From assembly GCA_014218235.1 (NCBI GenBank), contig CM024755.1:95088948-95152947 (forward strand): a DNA stretch of 64,000 nucleotides. The letters are read 5' to 3'. Positions 1 to 11,771 of this stretch are shown in pieces (position 1 is the stretch's first letter; each line of letters starts with the position of its first letter). A program made the position numbers and the translations under genes. This DNA comes from Colocasia esculenta. Lineage: Eukaryota; Streptophyta; Magnoliopsida; Alismatales; Araceae. The notes below the pieces were generated by a model. That model was given only the letters and a program-made list of their open reading frames with translations. It was not told where the DNA came from and made no database searches.

Positions 1-1134
1 GATTCCCACATGGTCGACGAGCCAGTTGTACCCTCAATACCCATAACACCCTTTAGGGATCAGTAAGACCAAAACGACATTAGAATGCACTCTCTCTTAT
101 CATGAGATCACGTCGGACCTCCGGACTATGCTCGTAGCATGGCCACTGGTTGGTTAGTGAATTCTGCCTGACTGCCAGCACTAATCATGCGTGTTGTACA
201 ACCGTTACTATCGCCTTTTTAACGTTGTTTCATGCGCATTGACCCTAGTTCTCATCTATACTTTATTCACTCATCTATTCACGTTCTCTACACTCTCATC
301 TATTCACCAAATACTCTCATCTATTCTTGGTACTTTCTATGGCCATTTGACTGATTGTTTAAAGATAAACAATATGACTAATGCTTGGCAATATAAAGGG
401 CCTGATCTAGTCCTGGGAGGTGTGCCCAAAAGTGCTAGTGCCCACTAAAGTTAATTGACCAGAGTGTTGGCATTACACTCAAGTGCTATCTATATCGACT
501 ATCTATATAACAATCAAAGTGCTATGCTATACTCGACTCATTGTGCTATCGTGAACTATATTGTGCTATTTGTGCTATATCGTGAACTGCTCTTGTGTGC
601 TTGATACTTGTGCTATATGAATGCATGCTATTGTGCTATCTTGATACTTGTGCTATATGAATCATGCTATTGTGCTATCACTTGCTTGAATTACTTGACT
701 CTTGCTCTCTATGGTTAGTTACTCTGCTCTTTAATACATTAATCATTTAATGCATGCCTGATCATGAGATTTAAGTCATATTGGGTGTTATCGCTCACCC
801 TGTGTTATTTGATATGTGTTCTCAAGTGAAACCGAAGAAGATACCAACACTCATGAGGATGGGAACGACCGGGAGTGAATCAAGAGTACCCTGGCGCATT
901 AGTATTATGTTAGAGTCTTAGTTAGTGCTTACTTTCATTCAATGTAATGATGTTAAGTGGGCCCTATAGAATGGCTCTGATATTAGTGGTTGTAATAGAC
1001 ATTTAAGGAATTATCAATGAAATACATTTGCTTTAGCGTTATTCTTTGTCCAATGGTTTGATGTCTATTATACGCTTTGTACTCGCTTACTTGCAACTGC
1101 CTCACGTTCCGATATTCCGCATAGGGGCATGACA
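1..1134 (+). repeat. GypA 5' LTR, 3' portion
   Basis: Ends in TGACA six bases before the primer-binding site and aligns with the second copy at 9368-10329 plus 21812-21951. Only about the last 1.1 kb of a 2.9 kb LTR is in the window. It contains an irregular array of TGTGCTAT repeats at about 480-690. The short reading frame at 191-448 is LTR sequence and not a gene. Confidence 0.93.
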
Positions 1135-1140
1135 GTTTTG

Positions 1141-1153
1141 TGGTATCAGAGCC
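1141..1153 (+). other. GypA primer-binding site (initiator Met-tRNA)
   Basis: TGGTATCAGAGCC lies six bases after the LTR end. TGGTATCAGAGC is the standard complement of the 3' end of initiator Met-tRNA used by plant LTR retrotransposons to prime minus-strand synthesis. Confidence 0.9.
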
Positions 1154-1337
1154 TAGGTTGTTCTTAAGTATAGGATGATCTAGGTTGACCAGCCTCGACT
1201 AGAGTAAGTTATCCTACCTATGTGAGATGTGGTTAGAACCATGGGTAACTAGTTAAAATGAACCCACACATGCACAAAATAAATTCCACATCAATTTCAT
1301 AACAATAAGTTACTTTTGTAGGACTTAAGCAACTAAG

Positions 1338-2316
1338 ATGTCTGTTGAACGTGCCCAAATGAGGGGGATGAAACAAACAATTCAGGAGCTCACCCGTGCA
1401 CTTCTACAAGCTGCACAATGTGGAGGAAATCGCAGAGTAGGCGAGCTTCATCGCAACTTTAGAAGCCTAAATCCACCAAGATTCAGTGGTACCACTGATC
1501 TGGATGAGGCCGAGCACTGGCTTAAAGAGACGGAAAGGATTTTTCGTGTTATGCAATGTACAGTAGGGAATAAGCTACTGGTAGCAACCTTTCAACTAGA
1601 GAAAGATGCCCGCACCTAGTGGGAGTCAATGGAAGCGACCAGAGCAAATGGTCAATTTACCCCGACTAAATTTAAGGAGGCATTCAACTCCAAATACTTC
1701 TCGGAGCGTGTATAAGAAAAGAAGGCTGCGGAATTTGCCGCTCTCAAACAAAGGAGCCTTTCTGTGGCTGAGTACGAGGCTCAATTCTCCAGACTGGCAC
1801 GCTATGCCAATCATCTGGTAAACACTAAAAGGATGAAGGCTAAGCATTTTCTTAATGGCCTCAAGCCCCAGTATATCACACAACTAGCTCTCTCGACATC
1901 CAAACATACACCAAGATGGTTAAGAAAGCCCAACTGTTGGAAGATGCTATGGACTTCACTGACCGTATAAAGGGAAAGTTCGTAAAGAAGAAGCTGACAC
2001 CAAGCTCTTCAAGTGACAAGCCGATTGTCGGCAAGAAACATCCTTTCAGCATCACGGAAGGATCTAGTCAAGAAAGGAAACCCAAAGTGTTTGTCCCCAC
2101 TACTTCGGCTTAAGGCAATTGCAAACATTATGACAAACTAGGTCACACCGCCGATGAGTGCTGGAGAAAGGTTCGCGCATGTCTTTGTTGTGGCAGTCGT
2201 GAGCATCGCATCTCGAAATGCCCGCTACTCAAAGAGCACGAGAAACGCCTGATGGCACCAAAGAAACAAGGTAGACTTCAATCCCTACGAGATGAAGAAA
2301 CCATCGAGGAAGGTGG
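1338..2316 (+). pseudogene. gag: GypA gag (capsid/nucleocapsid), broken
   Basis: Starts at ATG 1338 and is clearly similar to the gag of GypI at 51012: both have an E-R-A-Q start, a PPRF motif, an EHW(L/V)KE motif and a RIFRVMQC motif. The frame is interrupted by TAG at 1617 in a Trp-Trp-Glu-Ser motif, by TAA near 1713, by a one-base shift near 1900 and by TAA near 2111. Downstream, two zinc knuckles can be read. The first, CKHYDKLGHTADEC, has Tyr in place of the second Cys. The second, CLCCGSREHRISKC, is a complete CX2CX4HX4C. Gag would form the virus-like particle and bind the RNA genome. The reading ends where LTR-S is inserted. Confidence 0.88.
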
Positions 2317-3058
2317 TGTTGGCCCTTTTGGTATGACAGCAAGCTAACCTAGGGGGGGGGGGTGAATAGGTTTTTCTGAAATCTGAAATAGAAACTTAAA
2401 CACAGAAATTAACACTTGAAGGTTTGGTTAGTTTAGTGTGATAAAGAGTAGCAGTGCGGAAGCAAATAAACAATCACATAATGGACACAAGGATTTTATC
2501 CTGGTTCGGCCCTTCCCACATGGAAGTCCTACGTCCAGTCCCCAAGCAATCTCTTGGGATTTCACTAACCAAGAGTACAGTCCCCCTTAAGGACACTACA
2601 ACACCCAGCACCCCAGCTGGTCTTCTTCTCTTTCCCGGGCAAGAAGGCAGCCCACTTCTTTTGCAGGTAAAGAAGCAAACCTCCTGGTACAAACCCCAGT
2701 GCGGTTCTGCTAGACACAAACCCCTAGCTAGGCTCTACACTGTATACAGTCCTACAGCTGGACAAAAGTCTTTCTTAGAAAAGAAAGAACAAAGCTGAGA
2801 GTTGGAACAAATGAAAACCAACTAAAAGAACTCTCAGCAAAAAAGACTCTCCCCAGATTACAAAGATGCACACAGAGAGAGTGAAGAGAGGAGAAGGAGC
2901 TTGAAGCTTGAGGGCTTCAGATGCTTGAACACTTCTTTTTGGGCTCAGGCTCTTTCTCTCTTTTCCTTTGAGTGTATGTGGAGTTGAGGTTCTTCCCGGA
3001 TGTACACTCTTTAAAAATCTTCAGGAAAGCTCTTGCTTCTTCTTCAACCTTGCTTCTT

Positions 3059-3066
3059 CTTTTATA
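3059..3066 (-). promoter_or_regulatory. TATA box of LTR-S
   Basis: The minus strand reads TATAAAAG here, about 1.08 kb into the LTR and 740 bp before its end. The position is reasonable for a copia promoter; it rests on motif match only. Confidence 0.5.
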
Positions 3067-3412
3067 TGAGCAATTTAAATAAATCCGTTAAGGAGATCCG
3101 TTGGTGTTCTAGCCGTTGCTCATGTTCTCTTTTTTATGATATTTTGTGGTCTACGAGGTCTGCAAGCATAGGAGAAAGTGTTTAGTTAAAAGAGTGTTTC
3201 TATCAAAAAGGTTCATACCTCTATGTTTCCTGTTGCCACCCAGAAGTAGTAAGTAATCTCCTTTTTGTTGGCAGGAAAGAAGAGATCTAGAAAGATAAGC
3301 AAAAAAGATCTCCTGTCAGAAAGATAGAGGATTACACAAATCAAGAATATTGACTTTTCACTAGATGCCAAAAATATTTTGGAATATAAAGGAAATCTAT
3401 GTTTAAGTGAAA

Positions 3413-3865
3413 TCCATGTTGAAATCCATGTTTTACAAAGGAATCCATGTTTTTACAAAGGAATCCATGTTTTACAAAAGAATCCATGTTTTTACAAAGG
3501 AATCCATGTTTTACAAAGGAATCCATGTGAGAGCGAATCCTTATAGCAGTGAATCCTTATAAGAGTGAATCCTTATAGCAGTGAATCCTTATGAGAGCGA
3601 ATCCTTACAGCAGTGAATCCTTATGAGAGCGAATCGTTATGAGAGCGAATCGATGTGAGAGCGAATCGTTATGACAGCGAATCGTTATGACAGTGAATCC
3701 TTATGAGAGCGAATCGTTATGAGAGCGAATCGTTATGACAGTGAATCGTTATGAGAGCGAATCGTTATGAGAGCGAATCCTTATGAGAGCGAATCGTTAT
3801 GAGAGCGAATCCTTATGAGAGTGATTCCTTATGAGAGCGAATCGTTATGACAGTGAATCCTTATG
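3413..3865 (-). repeat. Minisatellite array in the U3 of LTR-S
   Basis: From about 3413 to 3530 there are six to seven copies of an 18-19 bp unit with core GAATCCATGTTTTACAAA. From about 3531 to 3865 a second array follows, of about twenty 16-bp units with core GAGAGCGAATCSTTAT. In LTR orientation both lie between the LTR start and the TATA box, which is the U3 enhancer position. The minus-strand reading frame over 3341-3526 is a translation of the first repeat and not a gene. Confidence 0.88.
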
Positions 3866-4146
3866 GCACTTTGTGAACTGAAATCGATGTATATTGAATG
3901 GACATCGATTTGACTTTTCAGTGCAAATCACAGAGCGATAGTACCATAAATTTTTATTTATTAGAAAACATAATATTAAATATATTCAATAATATTTAAT
4001 TAATCAAAAAATGTTTTTATTAGTAAAGTTATAATATTAAATATATTTAATAATATTTAATTAATCATAAAAATTTATCTTTATTTATTTAATCATAAGT
4101 TTTGTTATCACCAAAATATGATGGTAAAATATAGAGTGGTTCAACA

Positions 4147-6187
4147 GGTGGTGTGGTGGAAGGTACACTACAAGTTTTCTCTCAGTCAGCATTTGTTCAT
4201 ATCTCAAAACTTTGCTGATACCCTAAATGTTAAACCTGTATCTATGGGATCTGAATTCTCTATCACAACACCATTGGGAGAGAAAGAAAAATTGAACAAA
4301 TACTTCCCATTAGTCGATGTAATGATCAAAGAACTCAACTTAAGAGATGACCTGGTGTGCATGCCCATGTAAGGCTATGATGTGATTCTTGGAGCCGATT
4401 GGTTGTCCACCTATGGAGCAAGTGTCGACTGCAAGAAAGGGAAGGTTACATTTAGTGAGTTCCCTAGGTTAGCATTCACTGGGATTAGACATAAGAGACG
4501 AATGTCTCTAGTCTTTGCCATACAGACGCACAACATGATAAGGAAAGGTTGTATTGCTTTCCTTGCGGCTGTAGTAGTTGGAAAGAAAGGATCCAAGATA
4601 GAAGACATACACATAGTCTAGGACTACCCTGGCGTTTTCCCCGAGGAGTCGCCAGGAATTCCCCCTGAACGATATGTAAACTTCTCTATTAATGTAATCC
4701 CTAGAGCTGCACCGGTGTCACGTCAACCATACAGGATGTCACCTACCGAGTTAAAAGAACTAAAGGCACAATTAATGGAACTACTAGAAAAGGGGTTCAT
4801 TAGACCAAGTACTTCCCCATGGGGAGCACCAGTTTTATTTGTAAAAAAGAAAGATGGATTTATGAGGCTATGCATCGACCATCGGCAACTTAATCAACTG
4901 ACCATCAAGAACAAGTATCCATTGCCTAAAGTCGATGAACTCTTCGACCAAATATCTAGAGCGCAATATTTCTCCAAGATTGACCTCAGATCTGGCTATC
5001 ATCAAATGAGGATCAAAGACGACGACATCCACAAAATAGCTTTCAGGAGCAGGTATGGACACTATGAATTTATTGTTATGCCTTTTGGTCTGATCAATAC
5101 TCCCGCAGCTTTCATGCAACTCATGAACAAAATATACTGGCCATACCTTGATAAGTTCATTGTCGTCTTCATTGATGATATTCTCATATACTCCAAAACC
5201 AAAGAAGAGCATGAAGAACATTTAAGGATAGCTCTGCAAGTCCTACGAGACAACCAATTATATGCTAAGTTGAGCAAGTGTGAGTTCTAGCTCAAAGAAG
5301 TGTCCTTCTTGGGCCATGTCATCTCAAAGGACGACATCTCGATTGATCCCTCCAAAGTTGAAGTTGTATTAAATTGGGAGAGACCAACTAATGTCACAGA
5401 AATCAGAAGCTTCTTAGGACTGACTGGATATTACAGGCGGTTCATAAAGGACTTCTCCAAGATAGTTGTTCCTCTCACTCATCTTACACGGAAGGAAAAT
5501 CCCTACTCTTGGAGTAAAGAGTGTGAGAAAAGTTTCCAAACTTTAAAAGAATGTTTGAACTTGGCCCCTGTTCTCGCTTTTCCCGTAGAGGGAGAAGGTT
5601 TCTCGGTCTATACTGATGCCTCAGGAATTGGTCTAGGCTGTGTACTGATGCAAAAAGGGAAGGTCATCGCCTATTCTTCAAGACAATTAAAGACCCATGA
5701 AGTCAACTACCCCATGCATGATCTTGAGTTGGCTGCTGCAGTCTTCGCATTAAAGATTTGGAGACATTACTTGTATGGTGAGCAATTCACTGTTTATTTT
5801 GATCATAAAAGCCTGAAGTACTTATTCTCCCAAAAAGAACTCAATATGAGGCAAAGAAGATGGTTGGAGTATTTAAAGGATTTCGATTTCAACATCCAAT
5901 ATCATTCAGGGAAAGGGAATGTTGTGGCTGATGCTCTTAGCAGAAAGCCGATGGCATCCTTATCTAGTCTAGTTCTTGGCGAGATGCAACTACTAGAACA
6001 ATTCACAAGGTTAGACTTGAATATTGAACATAGAGATGATCGAGTCTTGGTTGCCAATATCAAGATTCAATCTGACTTGCTTGTGGAGATCAAGGCCCAA
6101 CAAGATAATGACCCATTCTTGGTTCGTATTAAGGAAACCTATGCAAAAAAAATTGAACTTTGCTATGACCGAGGATGGAAGGTTAGT
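4147..6187 (+). pseudogene. pol: GypA protease, reverse transcriptase and RNase H, broken
   Basis: One frame runs from 4147 to about 6187 with stops at 4370 (TAA), 4619 (TAG) and 5288 (TAG). Alignment to GypI shows that about 35 bp carrying the protease active site DTGA are deleted near 4198, so the protease is dead. The RT reads with its fingers and palm: TSPWGAPVLFVKKKDG, then DLRSGYHQ, then FIDD near 5170. The connection and RNase H follow: YTDASG, DLELAAAVFALK, DHKSLKYL and ADALSR near 5930. RT and RNase H copy the RNA genome into DNA. The TAG at 5288 replaces a conserved Trp that is also TAG in GypC and GypI. Confidence 0.92.
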
Positions 6188-7515
6188 GTTTCAGGGGAGG
6201 ACATGTGCACCCGATAATGAAGAATTCAAAAGGAAACTAATGGATGAAGCTCATAAAACCAAGTACACAATTCACTCGGGAGTTACCAAGATGTATCAAG
6301 ACATAAAAAGAATATTTTGGTGGCCAAATATGAAAAGAGAAGTAGCCGAGCATGCTGCTCATTGCCTTACTTGCCAACAAGTAAAAGCTGAACATCGGCG
6401 CCCTACTGGTGTACTCAGAACTTTAGACATCCCTGAGTGGAAATGGGAAAGTACAGGCATGGATTTCATCATGGGTTTACCCAAGACTCGTGGTGGACTC
6501 GACGCCATATGGGTCATCGTTGATCGACTAACTAGGTCTGCACACTTCTTGCCCATTAAGAGTAAGTGGTCTGTGGACGTGTTAGCCGCTCTTTATGTAA
6601 AGGAGATAGTAAGACTGCATGGAGTGCTATCATCTATAGTCTCAGACCGAGATCCAAGATTTACCTCTCATTTATGGAAAGGACTTCAAACTACACTAGG
6701 TACTAAACTCAATTTTAGTACTGCTTTTCATACAAAAGAAATGGATAGACTGAGAGGACAAATCAAATTGTAGAAGACATGTTAAGAGCCTGCACCATAG
6801 ACTTTGAGGGCTACTGGAATGAGCAACTATCTTTAATCGAGTTCACGTATAACAATAGTTACCAGGCAAGCATAAAAATGGCTCCATTTGAAGCACCCTA
6901 TGGTAGAAATTGTAGATCCCCTACATGGTGGAATGAAGTTGGCAAGCAGCAATGGTTAGGCCCAGACATGGTACAAGCCACAACCCAGAATATACAGGTT
7001 ATTCAGGATCGACTCAAGATGGCTCAATCCAGACAGAAGAGCTATGCCGGTAAGGGAAGGAGAGACTTAGAATTTCAGTAGGAGATCATGTACTCTTCAA
7101 GGTGTCTCCTACTCATGGAATTCAGAGGTTTGCTGTCAAAGAAAATCTAAGTCCAAGATTCATCGGTCCTTTCGAAATACTTGCAAGGATTGGTGAAGTC
7201 GCATACCGATTGGCACTACCGCCATACTTAGCATTCGTACACAATGTGTTCCATGTTTCGATACTCAGGAATTATGTGAACGATCCTACTCACATCATTC
7301 GCCATGAGGACTTAGTGCTACATAAAGATATGACCTACGAAGAAAAGCTGATCAAGACACTGGATCAGAAAGTGCAACAACTCAGGAACCGCCCTATTCA
7401 TGTGGTGAAAGTTGTATGGAATAATCGTGGAGTGGAAGAAGCCACATGGGAACCCGAAGGAACAATGAGGCAAAACTACCCCGACTTATTTGGTAAGACA
7501 TTCTCCCTATTATGA
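6188..7515 (+). pseudogene. pol: GypA integrase and chromodomain-like tail, broken
   Basis: After a frameshift near 6185 the integrase is read in another frame to 6773, then shifts near 6755 and again near 7080; the last frame ends with TGA at 7513. The zinc-binding HHCC region is followed by the core: MDFIMGLPKT with the first Asp, SDRDPRF with the second. The DD35E glutamate region near 6745 is scrambled by the frameshift. The end contains a motif of the type HVVKVVWNNRGVEEATWEPE, the chromodomain-like segment of Tekay/Del elements, thought to steer integration to methylated histone H3. The Trp of ATWE is intact here, unlike in GypC and GypI. Confidence 0.9.
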
Positions 7516-7540
7516 TCATGTGAATTTGGGGACCAAATTC

Positions 7541-7558
7541 TTTTAAGAGGAGGAGGAT
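7541..7558 (+). other. GypA polypurine tract
   Basis: A purine-rich stretch ending GAGGAGGAGGA lies directly before TGTAGCAACC, the LTR start. It would prime plus-strand DNA synthesis. Confidence 0.85.
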
Positions 7559-10329
7559 GTAGCAACCCGATATTTTTAATACATAAACAAATAAAAAAAT
7601 TTAAAGAAAAATGATTTAATTAAAACCCATTAAATAAAAAGAAGTAATGTGTTTTGCTAAATAGTTCATATAAAAGTTATTGGGCTAAAATAGGAATTTT
7701 GAAATATGGAATAAGAGAAAAATATCCTAAATTCGTAACCTTATTATTTCCTAAATTAAAAAGAGCAAGTAAATCATTAAAATAGCTAATTTATGTTGGA
7801 ATTGGACTCCTAACCCAACCCTAATTAGCTAGCCACGAAATTGGAACCCAACCTAACCCAACCCTAATTAGCTAGCCACGAAATTGGAACCCAACCTAAC
7901 CCAATTGGGAGAAGGAAAGCTAGGAAAGTTGGGAGAAACAAGGAAAATTCAGAATTTAATAGAAGTTAGAGTTGAAATAGGAATTAAACTTACTAGATGC
8001 TTAAATACACCCCAATCCCTCTTGGTGGACCCTATTGCGTTGCTGACACTTCCTGGACGTGGAGGAGAGGCCGAAGGAGAAGGGAATTGCTGGGAAGAAG
8101 GATTGCTCAAAGATACAAGCTGTTCTTCGAGTTCTAAGCCCTAGAAGCCAAATTGACCCAAAGTTTGGCATTCTCACAAGCAAAAAATAAATTACTCTTG
8201 TCCGTAGGATGTCCTTGACATCAGGAACAAAAGCCCTCTATTTGCCCTAATTTCGTTGACCCTATCATGAGATTTTCATGTTGTAAGTTCTATTAACACC
8301 ATGCCCCCGAACCCTCTTGTTCACCTTAGATCTCTCTCCACAGTTGATCTCGTGCTATGCAATTTTTACTGTAGATACTACATGTTGTCAGGAATCGTTT
8401 GCCATCTTTTTCCCCAATTTCTATTGAGTATCTTCTTCGTATTAATTCTTTTTCCATCACAGCATCATGTTCTGTGTTCTTCGTGAAAGAACTTGATTAA
8501 AGCCTGTCCAAATCATGATAAGTTTCTAATTCATCTTTACTGGTTATACCCTCGCAAGTCTAGTTTCATTTAAAACTTGTTTCATGATTTTTCAACAACA
8601 GTACAACGAGATTTTGATTTTTAAACCACCATGTATCAAACCATGGAAAGCCTGGACCGCAATCCAAGGCAAGCACTTTTCCTTTTCGAACTTAGGCATA
8701 GGACCTGAGAATGTGACAGCCTGATAGGCCGCGTTCTCCGGGGCGGATCGCGAGTAGGAACCTATCACGTTCTGAACGCGACAAGCCCTGGCGTCGCGTT
8801 CTGGCTGTCCGCCTCACAGACCTGTCACGTTCCTTGAAAAGACTCTGTCGCATTGTAGTTGTACCCTGTCGCGTTCCTTACATGGGTACGTTGCCTTCTG
8901 TAATTTTGTACATAAACCCTAGCTTTTGTTGTTCTTATCTTTCTACAGTGACCATATACCCTGTTAACTATTCTCAAATGCAGTTAAAGAAGTTGTTTGA
9001 ACATGAATACATAATAGTTAATTAAAAGCCATACACATGATCTTTTCATTCTACGATTCTCTTTATCACATGCACATACTTGTAACCATCCATTATGACT
9101 TGACTTGGCATGAAAATGTTTCATAAAATATCTGGTAAATTACTTCAATAATGTATATAAAATTACCCTATTTTAATGGACGTGTTCGCTTCTCTCAATG
9201 TTTTGGGATATCGTTACCGATGCTCCATTGTTCTAGAATTTCTCTGGAATGTCGAGCACTTTGTTTCTATATACACTTTCTCTTGACTTGGACAAACTCT
9301 CCGTCGGATATTCCTTCTGCCAGACTAGTGAATCCTTGTTCAAGGCCTCTGTAAGTCTCCTCTGTCCATGGATTCTCACATGGTCGACGAGCCAATTGTA
9401 CCCTCAATACCCATAACACCCTTTAGGGATCAGTAAGATCCAAACGGCCTTAGAATGCTCTCTCTATTATCATGAGATCACGTTGGACATCTGGACTATG
9501 CTCGTAGCATGGCCATTGGTTGGTTAGTGAATTCTACCTGACTGCCAACACCAATCATGCATGTTGTGCAACCGTTACTATCGCCTATTTAACGTTGTTT
9601 CATGTGCATTGACCCTACTTCTCATGTATACTCTATCACTCATCTATTCACGTTCTCTACACTCTCATCTATTCACCAAATACTCTCTTCTATTCTTGGT
9701 ATTGTCTATGACCATTTAACTGATTGTCTAAAGATAAACAATATGACTAATGCTTGGCAATAAAAAGGGCTCGGTCTGGTCCTGAGAGGTGCGCCCAAAA
9801 GTGCTAGTGCCCGCGGGAGTTAATTGACCAGAGTGTTGGCATTACACTCAAGTGCTATCTATCTCGACTATCTATATGATAATCAAAGTGCTATTCATAC
9901 TCGACTCGTTGCACTATCGTGAACTATATTGTGCTATTTGTGCTATGGCCATCCTCCTCTTGTGCTATACTTGATACTTGTGCTATATGAATCATGCTAT
10001 TGTGCTATCACTTGATTGACAATTACTTGACTCTCACTCTCTATCCTTAGTTACTCTTCTCTTTAATACATTAATCATTTAAAGCATGCGTGATCATGAG
10101 ATTTAAGTCCTACTTGGCGTTATTGCTCACCCTACGTTATTTGATATGTGTTCTCAAGTGAAACCAAAGAAGATACCTACACTCATGACAATGGGAATGA
10201 CCAGGAGTGAATTAAGAGTACCCTAGAGCATTAGTATTATGTTAGAGTCTTAGTTAGTCCTTACTTTCATTCAATGTAATGATGTCAAGTGGGCCCTATA
10301 ATGGCTCTGATATTAGTGGTTGTAATAGA
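7559..10329 (+). repeat. GypA 3' LTR, first part
   Basis: Begins TGTAGCAACCC and is interrupted by CopB at 10330. The right-hand 960 bp match 1-1000 of the window. It contains a dyad block with GAACGCGAC (8774-8782) and GTCGCGTTC (8793-8801). Short reading frames inside are not genes. With the second part (21812-21951) the LTR is about 2.9 kb. Confidence 0.92.
7811..7896 (+). repeat. 43-bp tandem duplication in GypA 3' LTR
   Basis: Two identical 43-bp units (7811-7853 and 7854-7896) start TAACCCAACCCTAATTAGCT. The matching part of the 5' LTR is outside the window, so it cannot be said whether the duplication arose after insertion. Confidence 0.9.
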
Positions 10330-10567
10330 TGTTGAGTTATGATTGAATGCCATTCATGATGATTGCATGTTTTTGATAATGACACAATTGATGTCGAAAC
10401 AATGTGATAAAATGACATGACACTATGAAAAAATGTATTAGACATATACCTACATGATAACTAATTTATAGCCTTTTTTATTGTAGGAAATTACATGGAG
10501 AAGGATATGTACAACATGAAGAAACCTTAAGCAAAAAAGGTTCTAGATTGAAGAAATGAAACATCAG

Positions 10568-10846
10568 TTGTCGACAGCACCCCTGCACCTGTCGACAGCC
10601 ACTGAAGTCCTTCCTAAAAACATGTTCTGGAAAACCCAAGAAAGCAGTAGCTGTCGATAGGCCAGGACACAACTGTCGACAACCACTAAAGATTTCAATT
10701 TGAAAGGTTCTAGAAAACCAAGATAACCAGTAGCTATCGACAGCCAGGTTGCATCTATCGACATCCCATTCTATTGTTTAGAAATCTGGTTCTGGAAGAC
10801 ATATGTGTTGTAGTATCGGTCGACAGTCGATGGGCATCAGTCGACA
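10568..10846 (+). promoter_or_regulatory. Paired TGTCGACA dyads in CopB U3
   Basis: Eight copies of the 8-mer TGTCGACA or close variants start at 10569, 10590, 10652, 10674, 10735, 10756, 10818 and 10839. They form four pairs with start-to-start distances of 21, 22, 21 and 21 bp, while the spacer sequence differs from pair to pair. All lie 100-380 bp upstream of the TATA box. The same layout is in the 3' LTR (20686-20963). Confidence 0.8.
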
Positions 10847-10945
10847 AGCGCTTGTTAAGTCACAACATGTGACAAACATGTGATCTCTATTAGGGTATCC
10901 TCTTCTCTCACGAATCTCAAGAGTTGTGTGAGACTAGGACACTCC

Positions 10946-10953
10946 TATATATA
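10946..10953 (+). promoter_or_regulatory. TATA box of CopB 5' LTR
   Basis: TATATATA, preceded by CTCC and followed by GATCCTTTG. The same motif is at 21063-21070 in the 3' LTR. The likely transcription start is about 30 bp downstream, which would define U3/R. Confidence 0.6.
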
Positions 10954-11698
10954 GATCCTTTGTACTCCTTTTCGCAGCAAGCAGCCTCCACATCAAATCT
11001 CAAACCTAGGAGAACCAGAAGAAGATTTCCAGAGCTCTGCTTCAAGCTTCAACCCTCAACAACCAGAAGATCTTTCTAAGAAGACAAGGTTGAAGCAAAT
11101 TCATCCTCAAGGCTTCAAGCAGCAACATTGGATCATCTACGACATGAAGTCTGAAGATCATCAGGACAGAGGATTCGAAGAGTTCACTTTTTCAATCTGT
11201 TCCATTACTCTAAACTCTTCCTGCAATTTAAGTTTTCCTTTCACATGTGTGTTGTTGGTTTGAGCAGTCCTTGTGCTCATTCCACATGTGTGTGTGTTGA
11301 TTTGAGATCTTTCTTATCTCAGACCCTGTGTGTGTGTGGTGATCTGTGTTGAACTTGCTTAATAAGAAGTTTGGCGTGTGTATGTGTGTGGACGGTGGAC
11401 GTAGGATACACAAGTTGTGTAGTCCGAACCACCTTAAATCTTCATGTCCTATGGTTTGCATTGATCTACCGTTAGATGTATGCTAGGCACGATAACTTAT
11501 TCACACATCCTCCATACTGCTAATTCTCTAAACACATTCTACACATACATTTAAGTCCAAACTTGATTCATATCCTTGTAAGCTTTTCTACAGTTTGTGT
11601 TAATATCGAAAAGAAGGTCTTTTTGCTTTTAATTGGTAGTAATCTATTCAACCCCCCTTCTAGATTACTATTATAGTTAATTCCGCACACCTAACAAT

Positions 11699-11712
11699 TG
11701 GTATCAGAGTGG
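11699..11712 (+). other. CopB primer-binding site
   Basis: TGGTATCAGAGTGG, two bases after the LTR end; complementary to initiator Met-tRNA with a mismatch at the 3' side. Confidence 0.85.
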
Positions 11713-11771
11713 GTTTCTCTAATTTCATAGCTTTATTTGCTTGATCTAATGATCAGGAGAGATTCTGCACA

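Larger units (their letters stand above)
2317..4146 (-). repeat. LTR-S: Ty1/copia solo LTR inserted in GypA
   Basis: Read on the minus strand, this 1830-bp block begins TGTTGAACC and ends GGCCAACA, giving the TG...CA ends of an LTR. It is flanked by the 5-bp duplication GGTGG (2312-2316 and 4147-4151). There is no internal region, primer site or polypurine tract, so it is a solo LTR left by LTR-LTR recombination. Its minus-strand end, with a C-run before CTAGG, and the block around 2455-2600 match the 3' LTR of CopH near 40530-40760, so both belong to one SIRE-like group. A run of ten G (2351-2360) lies near the U5 end. Confidence 0.9.
10330..11696 (+). repeat. CopB 5' LTR
   Basis: 1367 bp, TGTTGA...CTAACA. 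U3 contains four pairs of TGTCGACA-type palindromes (10568-10846), a TATA box at 10946, then a TG-rich tract (11240-11400). The run of C before TTCTAGATTACT near the end resembles the U5 ends of LTR-S and CopH. Confidence 0.95.

Noticed and set aside
1141..1153. tRNA gene at the TGGTATCAGAGCC matches
   Set aside because: Only the 3' complement of Met-tRNA is present, next to LTR ends; these are primer-binding sites.
2351..2360. Run of ten G as a sequencing artefact or special structure
   Set aside because: The same position in related LTRs also has a C/G run before CTAG; its length may be uncertain but it is part of the LTR end.
3341..3526. Minus-strand reading frame with a repeated MDSFVKHGFLCKN unit as a repeat protein
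   Set aside because: It is only the translation of the minisatellite and has no start context or other support.
3531..3865. Regular direct repeats that look like a CRISPR array
   Set aside because: Units are contiguous 16-mers without spacers, inside a plant LTR.
2320..4154. Insertion at 2317-4146 as a DNA transposon with 9-bp duplication AGGTGGTGT
   Set aside because: The longer apparent repeat arises because TGT of the LTR end matches the neighbouring bases; TG...CA ends, 5-bp GGTGG and homology to the CopH LTR support a copia solo LTR.
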